Positions 8,736-17,099 of a DNA stretch of 64,000 nucleotides are shown one piece after another. The notes beneath the pieces are model-generated. The model was not told where the DNA came from. It worked only from the letters and a program-made list of their open reading frames with translations, and made no database searches. Origin of the DNA: Roseiarcus sp963780825 (GTDB lineage: Bacteria > Pseudomonadota > Alphaproteobacteria > Rhizobiales > Beijerinckiaceae); assembly GCA_963780825.1 (NCBI GenBank), contig CAWADL010000023.1:350114-414113 (forward strand), read 5' to 3'. Every line of letters begins with the position of its first letter. The stretch's first letter is position 1. Both the position numbers and the translations under genes were made by a program.

Positions 8736-10767
8736 CTACTCGCTGGCGCGGCTGCGCAACGCGCGCCCGAGCGCCATCAACGGAAAGTAATGGCGATACA
8801 TGCCGTAGCGCAGCATAAAGGCGCGGCTAAGCTCTGGCCCCTGCATCAGCTTCTTTGGCAGGTTCGGATCGGTCAGCCTGATTGTCTGCCCGACCCCGTA
8901 GCCGGGGAAGCCCGTGCCCGTATAATAGGGCTCGTCCCAGGTCCCCTGCTTTTGCGTCTCGATCAGGTAAAGACAGCCGCGCTCGATCGCATCGCGATCC
9001 TTTTCGCGATTGGCGGCCAGTAGCCCCATCAGCGCCCAGGCGGTCTGCGAGGCGGTCGTCGCGCCGCGGCCGGCGGAGGCGTGGTTCATATAAGAGGCGC
9101 AGCTCTCGCCCCAGCCGCCGTCGGATTGCTGGCGCCCGATCAACCAATCGCAGGCCCGGCCGATATAGGGCGCGCCCATGTCCTCGCCGATCGCCGCAAG
9201 CGCCGGCAGCGCCGCCGCCGTGCCGTAGACATAGTTGACGCCCCAACGGCCGAACCATGGACCGTCCGCTTCCTGCTCACGCTTCAAATAATCGAGGGCG
9301 CGGAGCATGGAGGGATGCTCGCGCGAAAGCCCAAGCTTGGCGAACGCCTCGACGACATGCGCGGTGACGTCGACCGAGGGCGGATCGAGCGCCTCGCCGA
9401 AGTCGCAGAACGGGATCTTGGTGAGGATCTTCTTATCATTGTCCTTGTCGAACGCGCCCCAACCGCCGCCGCGGCTCTGCATGGCGATCAACCAATCAAT
9501 CGCGCGCGCGAACGCTTCGTCGATGCCCTTGGCTTTGAACTTCGGGTCGTTGCGGAAGGGCGCCAGCGCAATAAGCGCCACCGCCGTATCGTCAATGTCG
9601 GGGTAGTAGTTGTTGGCGTATTCGAACGCCCAGCCGCCTGGCTCGACGTTCGGCAGCTTCATCGACCAATCGCCCTTGACCCTGACTTGGCGCGCCAGCA
9701 ACCAATCCGCGGTCTTCTCTATCTGTTCGGGATATTCGCCTATCAGACCCGCGTCGTCGAAGGCGAGCAACACGAGCATCGTGTCCCACACCGGCGAGTT
9801 GGTGGCGCCGATGAAAGTGGCGTCGCCCTCGTCCCACCGCCATGCCGGGGCGTTGAGCCCGTCCAGCGATTTGGCGAGCGACGGGATGGTCGAGCGCATA
9901 GCCCTCCACGTAAAGCGCCATCAGGCTATAAATCCACGGTGGCTGAATGCCGCCCCAGGCGCCGTCGGAATCCTGATGACGAACGACCCATTCCGTCGCG
10001 CGCGCCACCGCCGCGGGGCGCCAAAGCCCGAGGTTCAGGCGATGTCCAAGGTTCTGCAGCGCATGCAAAACCTTATCGGCGCCGCGAAAGAAACGGTCCC
10101 AGCCGCCGGCGCCGGCCTTCTTTGGCAGCTCGTAGTTGAACTTGTCGCGGCCGCCGGGAAACAACGCGTCGAGGCGATTTTGCGAGGGCAGCGGGCGGCT
10201 CGGGCGGCGCGCGGAAAGCAGCGCGATCGGCATCAGGGTCGCGCGCGCCCATTGTGCGAAATTGTAGATCGAGAAGGGGAACCAGAGCGGGAACCAGATG
10301 ACTTCCGGCGGCAGGTTCGGCGTCTTCTCCCACGGCCATTCGCCGATCAGCGCGAGCCAGTAGCGTGTAAAGACGCGGATGTTTCTTAAGCCGCCCTTGG
10401 ACTCGATCCAGGCGCGGGCTCTTTGAAGCGCCGGCTCCTCGTCGCGATGTCCGAGCGAGCGCAGCGCGGCGTAGGCTTCGACTGTCGTGTTGATGTCGCC
10501 GTTGGGGGCGTCGTGGTAGATCTGCCAGGCGCCGTCGGGGCGCTGGGTCTTCAGGATCGCAGCGCCGAGGCGGCGGCGCAGGGGGTGGTCTTCGAGGCCG
10601 AGGAACCATAGCGCGAGGCACCATTGCGCCTCCATGCAGGCGTTGCTGTCGTCGCGGCCGACCCAGTGGCCGTCGGGTTTCTGGTTGGCTATCAGCCAAT
10701 CCGCCGCCGCGCGGGCGCTGGCGCTAAGCGCAGCGTCGAAATTGGCGGTCGGGGGCATGGCGTTCAT
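8736..10767 (-). CDS. shc: Squalene-hopene cyclase (one frameshift)
   Basis: This enzyme cyclises squalene to hopene, the committed step of hopanoid membrane lipid synthesis. About 676 residues are encoded. QW repeats are visible (Q-K-P-D-G-H-W-V-G, Q-D-S-D-G-A-W-G-G, Q-S-D-G-G-W-G-E), and the catalytic D-x-D-D motif is Y-Y-P-D-I-D-D-T-A-V in the C-terminal half. The frame breaks near 9880, within A-L-D-H-P-V/L-A-K-S-L-D-G; one extra base there explains it. No other hopanoid gene adjoins it, although shc usually sits in an hpn cluster. It is a monotopic inner-membrane protein. Confidence 0.9.
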
Positions 10768-10821
10768 GGCGCGGAGCTATGCCAGATTGGGAGCGGAACG
10801 GGAAGGCGGGAGCGCGCTGGG

Positions 10822-10892
10822 CCTTGTGTTCTTGGCGCCTCCTTTGCGCCTTGGTGGTGAAAGGGTTCAACACAAAGGCACAAAGGACACCG
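10822..10892. repeat. REPIN-like element, family R6
   Basis: Inverted arms (left, containing GCGCCTTGGTGGTGAAA; right, ACACAAAGGCACAAAGGACAC) form a long hairpin. The same element occurs in near-perfect form at 49958-50042. It lies upstream of shc. Confidence 0.7.
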
Positions 10893-10908
10893 AGGGGCGC
10901 GGCCTTGC

Positions 10909-11067
10909 TTAACGCAAAATGCCGAGGCCTAGCAGACCGGACAGGATCAGGAATATCGCGACGATGTAGTTCAGCAGCCGCGGCATGATGAGAATGAGGA
11001 CGCCCGCGACGAGCGCGGCGATAGGTTGAATGTGGGCGATGCCGATCGTGAAGGTTCCGAGATGCAA
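10909..11067 (-). CDS. DUF3096 family small membrane protein
   Basis: This 52-residue protein uses a TTG start with a strong Shine-Dalgarno (GGGAGGA) just upstream. The sequence I-Q-P-I-A-A-L-V-A-G-V-L-I-L-I-M-P-R-L-L-N followed by Y-I-V-A-I-F-L-I matches DUF3096. That family consists of two short hydrophobic stretches around a conserved M-P-R-L-L-N-Y. Function is unknown; an inner-membrane location is expected. The stop is TAA at 10909-10911. Confidence 0.85.
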   Translation of the reverse strand: MHLGTFTIGIAHIQPIAALVAGVLILIMPRLLNYIVAIFLILSGLLGLGILR

Positions 11068-11116
11068 AGTTATCCTCCCTGCGCTGGATAGCGCGTCCGT
11101 AGGTGCGCCGATCCGC

Positions 11117-11419
11117 TTACGGCAGAAGACTTCGAACTATGTTGCGGCGGCCATCAACGACGCGAAGCACGCTTGCTATATTTTCACCCGCGATGTGGCG
11201 ATAGATGACAACGTAAGGGGAGACAATCCCTACCCGAATAAACGGGCCCAGACGGGGTCGCGCGGCGTACATATCCGGGCGCTGAGCGATAAGCTCAAAC
11301 AATCTTTCGAAACGGAGCCCGTATTTCCGGGCAACTCTTGAGCCAGCTTCGTGGGCGAGACGCGCAGAAATTCGCGACATGTCCTCGTCGGCGACTTCCG
11401 AGACAATAACGCGGGCCAT
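11117..11419 (-). CDS. ParE/RelE family toxin
   Basis: This is a 100-residue toxin candidate. The ATG at 11419 overlaps the antitoxin stop (TGATG). Features of the ParE/RelE fold are the N-terminal strand A-R-V-I-V-S-E-V-A-D-E-D, helices with R-I-S-A-R-L-A-H-E-A-G, and the C-terminal strands Y-V-V-I-Y-R-H-I and V-L-R-V-V-D-G-R-R-N-I. ParE members poison gyrase and RelE members cleave mRNA. The Y-R-x-x plus V-x-D-G-R-R pattern fits ParE better, but the target is inferred. Confidence 0.85.
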   Translation of the reverse strand: MARVIVSEVADEDMSRISARLAHEAGSRVARKYGLRFERLFELIAQRPDMYAARPRLGPFIRVGIVSPYVVIYRHIAGENIASVLRVVDGRRNIVRSLLP

Positions 11420-11676
11420 CAATCCTTCAATGCGGCTAAGCGAGCCGCATTGCGCGTTTTAAACTCCTCCAGGGTGATGAAATCGCCACGTTCGATTGCG
11501 GCAAGACCTTCATCGACAAGCGGCTTCGCCCACGCGAGGTCGTCTGTCTCCAACTCGGATTCAGTGATCCGATCGTCGATAATTTTGCGCGCGGCCGTCT
11601 CGAGCGAAGCGGCGTCAATCGCGGAGTAGTGCGTTCTCAACCAGGCCTCTTGTTCAGGCGTGAGGGAAATTTGCAT
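11419..11676 (-). CDS. ParD-like antitoxin
   Basis: This 85-residue protein directly precedes and overlaps the ParE-like toxin. It begins M-Q-I-S-L-T-P-E-Q-E-A-W-L, the usual opening of ParD/CopG-type and related antitoxins. The acidic middle (D-D-R-I-T-E-S-E-L-E-T-D-D) and C-terminal helix (F-I-T-L-E-E-F-K-T-R-N-A-A-R-L) would wrap the toxin. The open frame runs on upstream into the frameshifted MoxR gene, but this ATG is required by length and homology. It probably autoregulates the pair. Confidence 0.8.
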   Translation of the reverse strand: MQISLTPEQEAWLRTHYSAIDAASLETAARKIIDDRITESELETDDLAWAKPLVDEGLAAIERGDFITLEEFKTRNAARLAALKD

Positions 11677-11717
11677 GGCACACCTCGTTTGAGATCGTTC
11701 GCTCGTCAGGCGCTGAC

Positions 11718-12564
11718 TTACCCCCGCTCGCGCCGGTTCAAGAACGCCAGCCGCTCGAACAGATGCACGTCCTGCTCGTTCTTCAACAGCGCGCCGTGCA
11801 GCGGCGGGATCAGTTTTCGCGGGATCGCGCTCGCGCAAAACCTCCGGCGAAATATCCTCCGCCACCAGCAGCTTGATCCAATCGAGCAGCTCCGATGTCG
11901 TCGGCTTCTTCTTCAACCCTGGCGTCTCGCGCACCGCAAAAAACTGCCGCAGCGCTTCCTCAATCAGCCGCGGCTTCAGGCTCGGGAAATGCGAATCGAC
12001 GATCCGCTGCATCGTCTCGGTGTCGGGAAAGCGGATGTAGTGGAAGAAGCAGCGGCGCAAAAACGCGTCCGGCAGCTCCTTCTCATTGTTGGAGGTGATG
12101 ACAACGATCGGCCGCCGTTCCGCTTTCACCGTCTCGCCGGTCTCGTAGACATGGAACTCCATGCGGTCGAGTTCGAGCAAGAGATCGTTCGGAAATTCGA
12201 TGTCGGCCTTGTCGATCTCGTCGATCAGCAGCACAGGCCGGCGCTCGTGGGTGAAGGCGTCCCACAATTTGCCGCGCTTGATGTAGTTGCGGATGTCGGA
12301 GACCCGCGCGTCGCCGAGCTGGCTGTCGCGAAGCCGCGAGACGGCGTCGTATTCGTAGAGGCCCTGTTGAGCGCGGGTGGTCGATTTGATGTGCCAGGAG
12401 ATCAGCGGCGCGTCGATCGCGCCGGCGATCTCCTCGGCGAGCAGCGTCTTGCCCGTGCCTGGCTCGCCCTTGATGAGCAGCGGACGCTCCAGCGCGATCG
12501 CCGCGTTGACGGCCGTCGTCAGTTCATCGCTGGCGATATAGGTGGCGGTTCCGGCAAAGCGCAT
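11718..12564 (-). CDS. MoxR family AAA+ ATPase (one frameshift)
   Basis: This 281-residue ATPase has Walker A G-E-P-G-T-G-K-T and Walker B L-L-I-D-E-I-D-K-A-D, followed by sensor motifs (V-I-T-S-N-N-E-K-E-L, F-L-R-R-C-F-F-H). MoxR proteins act as chaperones that assemble or activate metal cofactors together with VWA-domain partners; no VWA gene is adjacent here. The frame is lost near 11822, where a run of A residues carries one extra base. The true C-terminus (L-I-P-P-L-H-G-A-L-L, ending R-R-E-R-G) is in the next frame and stops at 11718. Confidence 0.85.
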
Positions 12565-12642
12565 GCAGACCTCGGGGTGGCGATGACGCCCAACCGACGC
12601 CCGCGTCCGCTACATCGCGCCTTTCGAGGGCTTGATCAACCG

Positions 12643-12709
12643 CGGAGCGGCGGCCTCCAGGCCGCCGTTATTGGTGCAGCGAGGTCGGCGGCGTGGACGC
12701 CGCCGCTCC
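12643..12709. repeat. REPIN-like element, family R4
   Basis: Inverted arms (GGAGCGGCGGCCTCCAGGCC and its approximate complement) face each other between the MoxR start and the DUF2852 stop. Relatives are at 17750-17809, 18842-18900 and 25885-25946. Confidence 0.75.
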
Positions 12710-12710
12710 G

Positions 12711-13160
12711 TTAGCTTTGCGGGCCGGCCGGCGGCGGCTCGTTCGGCTCGACCGGCCGCTCGCGGCGCTGGGTCATGAACTGGTCGAACTCGGCCCGATC
12801 CTTGGCGAAGCGCAGCCGCGACAGGAAATCCTTGAACTCGCGCTGCTCATCCTCGAGCCGCCGCAGCGTCTCGGTGCGATAGTCGTCGAACGCGCTGTTG
12901 CCGCTCGAACCCGCGCTCATCCAGCCGCCGCGGCCGGCGAAACGCTCCATCCGGCCGCGCACGCGCTCTACCCGCTCCTGCGCCCGGGCGACCTTACGCT
13001 CCCACCGATCGATTCCGTGATGTCCGAACATGTGTCCTTCTCCTGCATATTCCAGATGACGTCGCCATTCCCAACGCCGTCGCAAGACGAGGAAGGCCAG
13101 GACCGCGAGCCCTAGCGGCCACCACCAAATGAAGCTCAAGATCATCAGCACTATTGCCAT
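12711..13160 (-). CDS. DUF2852 family membrane-anchored protein
   Basis: This 149-residue protein has one N-terminal membrane segment (I-V-L-M-I-L-S-F-I-W-W-W-P-L-G-L), a basic stretch, a long charged helix (K-V-A-R-A-Q-E-R-V-E-R-V-R-G) and F-K-D-F-L-S-R-L-R-F-A-K-D-R. This is the pattern of DUF2852, known from Hyphomicrobiales, without assigned function. The ATG at 13160 sits 7 bases behind a GGAGG; a GTG one codon earlier is possible. A palindrome like the one at the tetR start lies 19 bases upstream, suggesting TetR control. Confidence 0.8.
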   Translation of the reverse strand: MAIVLMILSFIWWWPLGLAVLAFLVLRRRWEWRRHLEYAGEGHMFGHHGIDRWERKVARAQERVERVRGRMERFAGRGGWMSAGSSGNSAFDDYRTETLRRLEDEQREFKDFLSRLRFAKDRAEFDQFMTQRRERPVEPNEPPPAGPQS

Positions 13161-13178
13161 CACCGGACCTCCGTGTGA

Positions 13179-13197
13179 ATGTAATGAACATTTACAT
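13179..13197. promoter_or_regulatory. Candidate TetR operator upstream of DUF2852
   Basis: ATGTAATGAACATTTACAT is a 19-base dyad with ATGTAA...TTACAT ends. A second 19-base site with the same ends and a TTTACAT half lies at the start of the adjacent tetR gene (13877-13895). Pairing of the two sites with this regulator is inferred. Confidence 0.5.
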
Positions 13198-13248
13198 GGG
13201 GAGCTGCGACCCTGTCAAGCGAGAGGTGGAGAAGCCGGTCAAATAAAA

Positions 13249-13878
13249 TCAGGCGCCGTCGACGCCGAGGCCGCGCAGGTAGACCAGCGTCTGCGCCTCC
13301 AACAACTCTGCTGGCGTCATCGGCAGCGCCCGGTGTCCGCCGTCGCCCCGGCCGAACAGCGAGGCGACGCCGTGCGCCATTGTCCAGATATGCAGCGCCA
13401 CCATCAGCGCCGGCGGCCGACCCGCGGCGGGCATGGCGGCGCATAGCTTTTCCGCCGCCGCGCGCAGCACGGAAAACGCGCGGTCGCTCGCTTCGCGCAG
13501 CGGCGGGTGGGCGGTCACGGGAATGGCGGCTTCGAACATCGCCGCGTAGAGCGCCGGCTCGGCGCGGGCAAATTCGAGATAGGCTTTGCCGAGCCGATCC
13601 AGGGCAGCGAAGGTGTTTGGTTTGCCGTCGTCCCACGCTTTCGCCAGCGCCGCGGCGAACTGTTCGAAACCGCGCAGCGCCACGCTGGTCATCAGGTCGT
13701 CGCGGTCGCGGAAGTGGCGATAGGGCGCGGCTGGACTGACGCCAGCGAAACGCGCCGCTTCCGCGAAGGTGAAGCCCGCCGGGCCTTTCTTCGCAATCAG
13801 GTCCAGCGCAGCGCGGATCAGCGCTTCGCGCAGATTGCCGTGGTGGTAGCCCCGCGGCTCGTCCTTGCCAAAGCTCAT
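13249..13878 (-). CDS. TetR/AcrR family regulator (WHG-type C-terminal domain)
   Basis: This 209-residue repressor has an N-terminal helix-turn-helix: L-R-E-A-L-I-R-A-A-L-D-L-I-A-K-K-G, F-T-F-A-E-A-A-R-F-A-G-V, then P-Y-R-H-F-R-D-R-D-D-L. The C-terminal part contains I-W-T-M-A-H-G-V-A-S-L, characteristic of TetR proteins with the WHG ligand domain. The ATG at 13878 (M-S-F-G-K) is chosen, with 13887 as an alternative. The open frame extends further upstream without support. Dyads of like sequence overlap this start and precede DUF2852, so it probably represses itself and that gene. Confidence 0.85.
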   Translation of the reverse strand: MSFGKDEPRGYHHGNLREALIRAALDLIAKKGPAGFTFAEAARFAGVSPAAPYRHFRDRDDLMTSVALRGFEQFAAALAKAWDDGKPNTFAALDRLGKAYLEFARAEPALYAAMFEAAIPVTAHPPLREASDRAFSVLRAAAEKLCAAMPAAGRPPALMVALHIWTMAHGVASLFGRGDGGHRALPMTPAELLEAQTLVYLRGLGVDGA

Positions 13879-13895
13879 GTGAAACATCTTTACAT
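13877..13895. promoter_or_regulatory. Candidate TetR operator at the tetR start
   Basis: ATGTGAAACATCTTTACAT shares length, ATGT end and TTTACAT half-site with the dyad at 13179-13197. It overlaps the start codon region, which would suit tight autorepression if the transcript starts close by. Confidence 0.45.
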
Positions 13896-13966
13896 GAGAC
13901 CGACCCCACCGTCGACCTCGCGCTGTAGAGCGATTTTCGATCAGATGGAATCGCGCACGCCTTGTT

Positions 13967-14071
13967 GTCATCCCGCGAACGCGGAGATCCAGGGGCTACA
14001 CGACGTGCGCTTCAACGTGTTGGCCACACGACGTGCGGCAGCCCCTGGATCCCCGCGTTCGCGGGGATGAC
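13967..14071. repeat. REPIN/MITE-like element, family R2
   Basis: A 105-base element with terminal inverted hairpins (GTCATCCC-GCGAACGCGGAGATCC and its complement). The centre is conserved and contains two ACGACGTGCG blocks. Copies are at 22844-22947, 33390-33495 and, inverted, 44799-44904. Confidence 0.9.
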
Positions 14072-14100
14072 AAGAAGGGTTTCAGCTTGATCGAACGGCT

Positions 14101-14589
14101 CTAGCGGTGCGGCTCGCGATCGAGCCCGAGCCACCCATCAAGCGCGACCTTGCCGCCGCCAAAGGTGAAGATCGCCATCGCCATCGCCGCCCAGGGCAGA
14201 TGAAAATTCTGCCAGCCGTCGGGATAGGTGAGCTGGATGATTGCCGTCATGACGAGAATGCCGAAAGCGGCGTAGCGGGTGAACAGGCCCAGCACCAGCA
14301 ACACCGGGAGAACAACCTCGCCGATCCCGGAGGCGAGCGCCATCCATTCCGGAAAAGGGAACGGATATTCGGCGCCGAACAAGTGGAGCTTGTACTCGTC
14401 GGTGAACAACGCGGTCGCGCCGAAGGATAGCGTGAACCAGCCGTCCCATTTGGTCAGACCGGATTTCCAGAACGGCAGCGCGAGCGTCAGGCGCAGCACA
14501 AGCAGCGTGAGCGATTGCGGCCACAGGCCGAATAGACCCGAGGTGAGACGGGAAAGCGGCGATGCAAAAGGCAAGCTGATTGTAGACAT
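14101..14589 (-). CDS. DoxX family membrane protein
   Basis: This 162-residue protein has four hydrophobic segments and the DoxX layout: L-R-L-T-L-A-L-P-F-W-K-S-G-L-T-K-W at the first segment and G-I-G-E-V-V-L-P-V-L-L-V-L-G-L in the second half. DoxX proteins often close bufferin-type operons (bufABCD). Here the gene follows bufC but is separated from it by repeat R5. The frame is intact, in contrast to bufB and bufC. The likely role is a membrane partner in metal or oxidative stress handling; this is inferred from context. Confidence 0.85.
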   Translation of the reverse strand: MSTISLPFASPLSRLTSGLFGLWPQSLTLLVLRLTLALPFWKSGLTKWDGWFTLSFGATALFTDEYKLHLFGAEYPFPFPEWMALASGIGEVVLPVLLVLGLFTRYAAFGILVMTAIIQLTYPDGWQNFHLPWAAMAMAIFTFGGGKVALDGWLGLDREPHR

Positions 14590-14615
14590 GGTGTGAGCTC
14601 CGAGAAGGTTTCAAT

Positions 14616-14754
14616 CGTCATTGCGAGCAAAGCGAAGCCATCCAGCTTTCGGCGATGCTTTGGTTGAAGGCGCTATGCGGAACCATCGGCGAATAGGTCG
14701 GCGCCGAATTTTCCGCCGCACGCGCTGGATTGCTTCGCTTCGCTCGCAATGACG
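14616..14754. repeat. REPIN-like element, family R5
   Basis: Inverted arms (CGTCATTGCGAGCAAAGCGA and TTCGCTTCGCTCGCAATGAC) frame an 85-base centre. The other copy is at 27362-27471. It separates doxX from bufC. Confidence 0.8.
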
Positions 14755-14767
14755 GCGAGGGCGATGA

Positions 14768-15525
14768 TCAGGCGAGCCCGGCGATGGCCCCGGCTTCAAT
14801 CAGCCCGACCAGATGCGGCCCGGGATCCGCGCCCGCTTCGATCAGCGGCAGGGCCGCCTCGCCAAGTGCGGCGCCGGCGCGGAGCGCCGACAGAAAGTCG
14901 TGCCCCCCGTCGGGCAGCACCCGCACGGAGACCTCTGCATGGGGCCGCGTGATGAGCACGTCCTCGCTCCCCCACCGCTCAGGCGGCGCGGGATCTCCCT
15001 CGCCTTGATGGGCCGCCCAGATGCTGGCGGCGGGAGTGGCGAAGCGCAGCCAGCCGCGCGGCGGGGTGGATTGCGAAACGAAGGCTCTCCAGCCGCTCGG
15101 GCGCGATGTCGCGCGAGCGCGGTCAGCGGCCATGGCTCGGCTTCCGCCGCGTGGTAGGCCTCTACCCAGGCGTTTTCCAACGCGGCGACGTCGGGCAGAT
15201 AAGGCAGATCTCGCCGCGGGTTCGAAGCCGCGCACGAAGTCCGCGAAGTCGGCGCCGTAGACGATCAGCACCGCCGATTTCGGCTTGTTCGCGCGCGACA
15301 TACGCGCCCGCCATGCCGCGGAAGAAATCGTCGCCAACCAGCCGGCGCGTCACCGGAAAGCGCGCTTCGAGCGACTTGATGAGGCCGACCGCGACGTTGT
15401 TGCGGTAGACCGCGAAGCGGCGCGCGTCGGGGCGGCCCTCGCGGCCCATCGTCATCGCGGGCGCCGGCGCGGACGGATCGGTCAGCGCCGCGACGAACGC
15501 TGGCGATCGTGGTCTCAAACGACAT
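14768..15525 (-). pseudogene. bufC: BufC-like DUF2063 protein, several frameshifts
   Basis: BufC-type proteins (DUF2063, also called HvfC) are the partner of MNIO enzymes such as BufB, helping to bind the precursor peptide. Recognisable pieces in successive frames are M-S-F-E-T-T-I-A, F-A-V-Y-R-N-N-V-A-V-G-L-I-K-S-L-E-A-R-F-P-V, V-L-I-V-Y-G-A-D-F-A-D-F-V, L-E-N-A-W-V-E-A-Y-H-A-A, and A-S-I-W-A-A-H-Q-G through E-D-V-L-I-T-R-P. At least four indels (near 15500, 15290, 15215 and 15110-15060) are needed to join them. The ATG overlaps the end of bufB by 11 bases. It may be a true pseudogene or an unusually error-dense stretch. Confidence 0.7.
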
Positions 15526-16397
15526 CGGCGAGCTCGCGGCGCAATGCGACCTTCGCGGCGTCCTCGGCGCGGCGGACCTCGGCGTAAAGCGTCGGCCAGT
15601 CAGGCACGTCGTTGTCCCATTCGATCAAGCGTCGGGGTCGCGCCGATGCGCGAGATCACCCGACGGTAGAGCGCCCAAACCCGGGGGCGAACTGGGGAGT
15701 CGTGCGCGTCGATGCGCAGCTCGTGGCCTGCGTCGTCGCGCGGCTTCGGCATAGCCGGCGAGATGAATTTCCCCGACCAAGTCGAGCGGGAACGCCTCCA
15801 GGTAGGCTGACAGGATCGAAGCCATGATTGCCCGCCTGGACCTCGACGTTGTTGACGTCGAGCAGCAGCCCGCAGCCGGTGCGATTGGCGACCTCGCGCA
15901 AAAATTCGGTCTCGGGGATGTCGGACTCGGCGAAGCGCACGTAGGTCGAGGGATTTTCGAGCAGCATTCTGCGCCCGACCGCCTCCTGCGTCTCGTCGAT
16001 ATGGCGGCAGACGATCGCGAGCGTCTCCGCGGTCAGCGGCACGGGCAGCAGGTCGTCGAGAAAGCCGACATCGTGGCTCGACCAGGCCAGATGTTCGGAG
16101 AACAGGCCCGGCTCGTAGCGGCTGTTGAGCGCGGCGAGGCGCGCCAGATGCGCGCGGTCGAGCGGGCGCGGGCCGCCGATGGAAAGGCCGACGCCATGCA
16201 GCGACAGCGGATAGCGAGCCCGCAGCGCCTCTAGCCGCCGATGCGGCGGACCGCCGTCGCCCATGTAATTCTCGGCGTGGATTTCGAAGAAGCCGACGTC
16301 CGGACGCTCGTCCATGATCGTCATCGAAGTGCTCGGGCTTGAAGCCGACGCCGGCGCGGGGCGGCAGCGGCGCGGCGACGCGAGGGGCTGAGGTCAT
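15515..16397 (-). pseudogene. bufB: BufB-like MNIO family oxidase (DUF692), several frameshifts
   Basis: MNIO (multinuclear non-haem iron) enzymes modify cysteines of small precursor peptides. All expected ligand motifs are present, spread over frames: F-F-E-I-H-A-E-N-Y, L-S-L-H-G-V, F-S-E-H-L-A-W-S, L-L-E-N-P-S, L-L-L-D-V-N-N-V, E-I-H-L-A-G-Y and R-I-D-A-H-D. Single-base shifts lie near 16325, 15812, 15755 and 15627. Reconstructed length is about 294 residues, normal for the family. A sigmaF-like promoter ends 33 bases upstream. No bufA precursor gene lies between promoter and start, where bufferin operons normally have one. Confidence 0.75.
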
Positions 16398-16429
16398 GAG
16401 CGTTCTCTCGAAACCAACATGCCACCGTA

Positions 16430-16455
16430 TTCGACATTTCGCGGCGGCATGTTAC
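16430..16455 (-). promoter_or_regulatory. SigmaF-type ECF promoter for bufB
   Basis: On the minus strand GTAACA (16455-16450) is followed after exactly 16 bases by CGAA (16433-16430). This matches the GTAACC-N16-CGAA promoters described, as I recall, for Caulobacter sigmaF. bufB starts 33 bases downstream. Confidence 0.6.
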
Positions 16456-16499
16456 ACGCGCCGCCCGAGCCGTCGGTGATGGAATTTTGTCATTTGCTC

Positions 16500-16524
16500 G
16501 TAACAATCCCCCGGCGCTGGCGAA
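16500..16524 (+). promoter_or_regulatory. SigmaF-type ECF promoter for the sigma factor gene
   Basis: GTAACA at 16500-16505 and CGAA at 16521-16524 are separated by 15 bases, one fewer than the facing promoter. The spacer contains a run of five C, so a missing base is plausible. It would make the sigma factor autoregulated. Confidence 0.5.
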
Positions 16525-16530
16525 AACCGC

Positions 16531-17099
16531 ATGACGCGTGAAAGCAGCGAAGCGCGAGAGGAAGTTTGGGCCGCGCTGATGCGGTCGGCGTTGGCCGGAG
16601 ATGAGCAGGCCTATCGGCGTCTGCTCAGCGAGATCGGCCGCGTGGTTCGACCTTTTATCCGCGGCGCGTTCGCGCGGGCGCGCCTCAGCGATGCGGATAC
16701 CGAGGATGTTGTGCAGGAAACCTTGTTGGCGATCCACCTGAAACGGCAGACCTGGGATCAGAGCCAGAAGCTGACGCCGTGGATCAACGCCATCGCGCGC
16801 CACAAGGCGATCGACGCCATGCGCCGCCGCGGCGCCCGCAGGGTCGAGCCGATCGAGGATTTCGAGGCGTTCATCGCCGCGCCGGAGCAGCAGGACCCGC
16901 ACACCCGATCCGATGTCGAGCGCATGATGGAGCAGCTCACGTCCGCAGGGCGCGTGACATCGTGCGCTCGATTTCGCTGGAGGAGCAGACGATTACCGCG
17001 ACGGCCGCGCGGCTCGGGATGACGGAGGTCGCGGTGCGTGTCGCGCTGCATCGGGCGCTGAAGTCGCTCGCCGATGCGTGGAAGGCGACGCAGTCATGA
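16531..17099 (+). CDS. sigF: ECF sigma factor, sigmaF type (one frameshift)
   Basis: This 188-residue ECF sigma factor shows region 2 in D-E-Q-A-Y-R-R-L-L, D-A-D-T-E-D-V-V-Q-E-T-L-L-A-I and W-I-N-A-I-A-R-H-K-A-I-D-A-M-R-R. Region 4 follows a frameshift near 16945, as S-L-E-E-Q-T-I-T-A-T-A-A-R-L-G-M-T-E and V-R-V-A-L-H-R-A-L-K. Its stop overlaps the ATG of the next gene (ATGA), an NrsF anti-sigma factor. In Caulobacter this pair answers copper and other heavy metals and drives buf-type operons; the divergent bufB here fits that. The gene symbol follows that analogy. Confidence 0.8.

Noticed and set aside
9592..10767. Two separate cyclase genes instead of one frameshifted shc
   Set aside because: The two frames together give one standard-length squalene-hopene cyclase, with the break inside a conserved stretch and fixed by one base.
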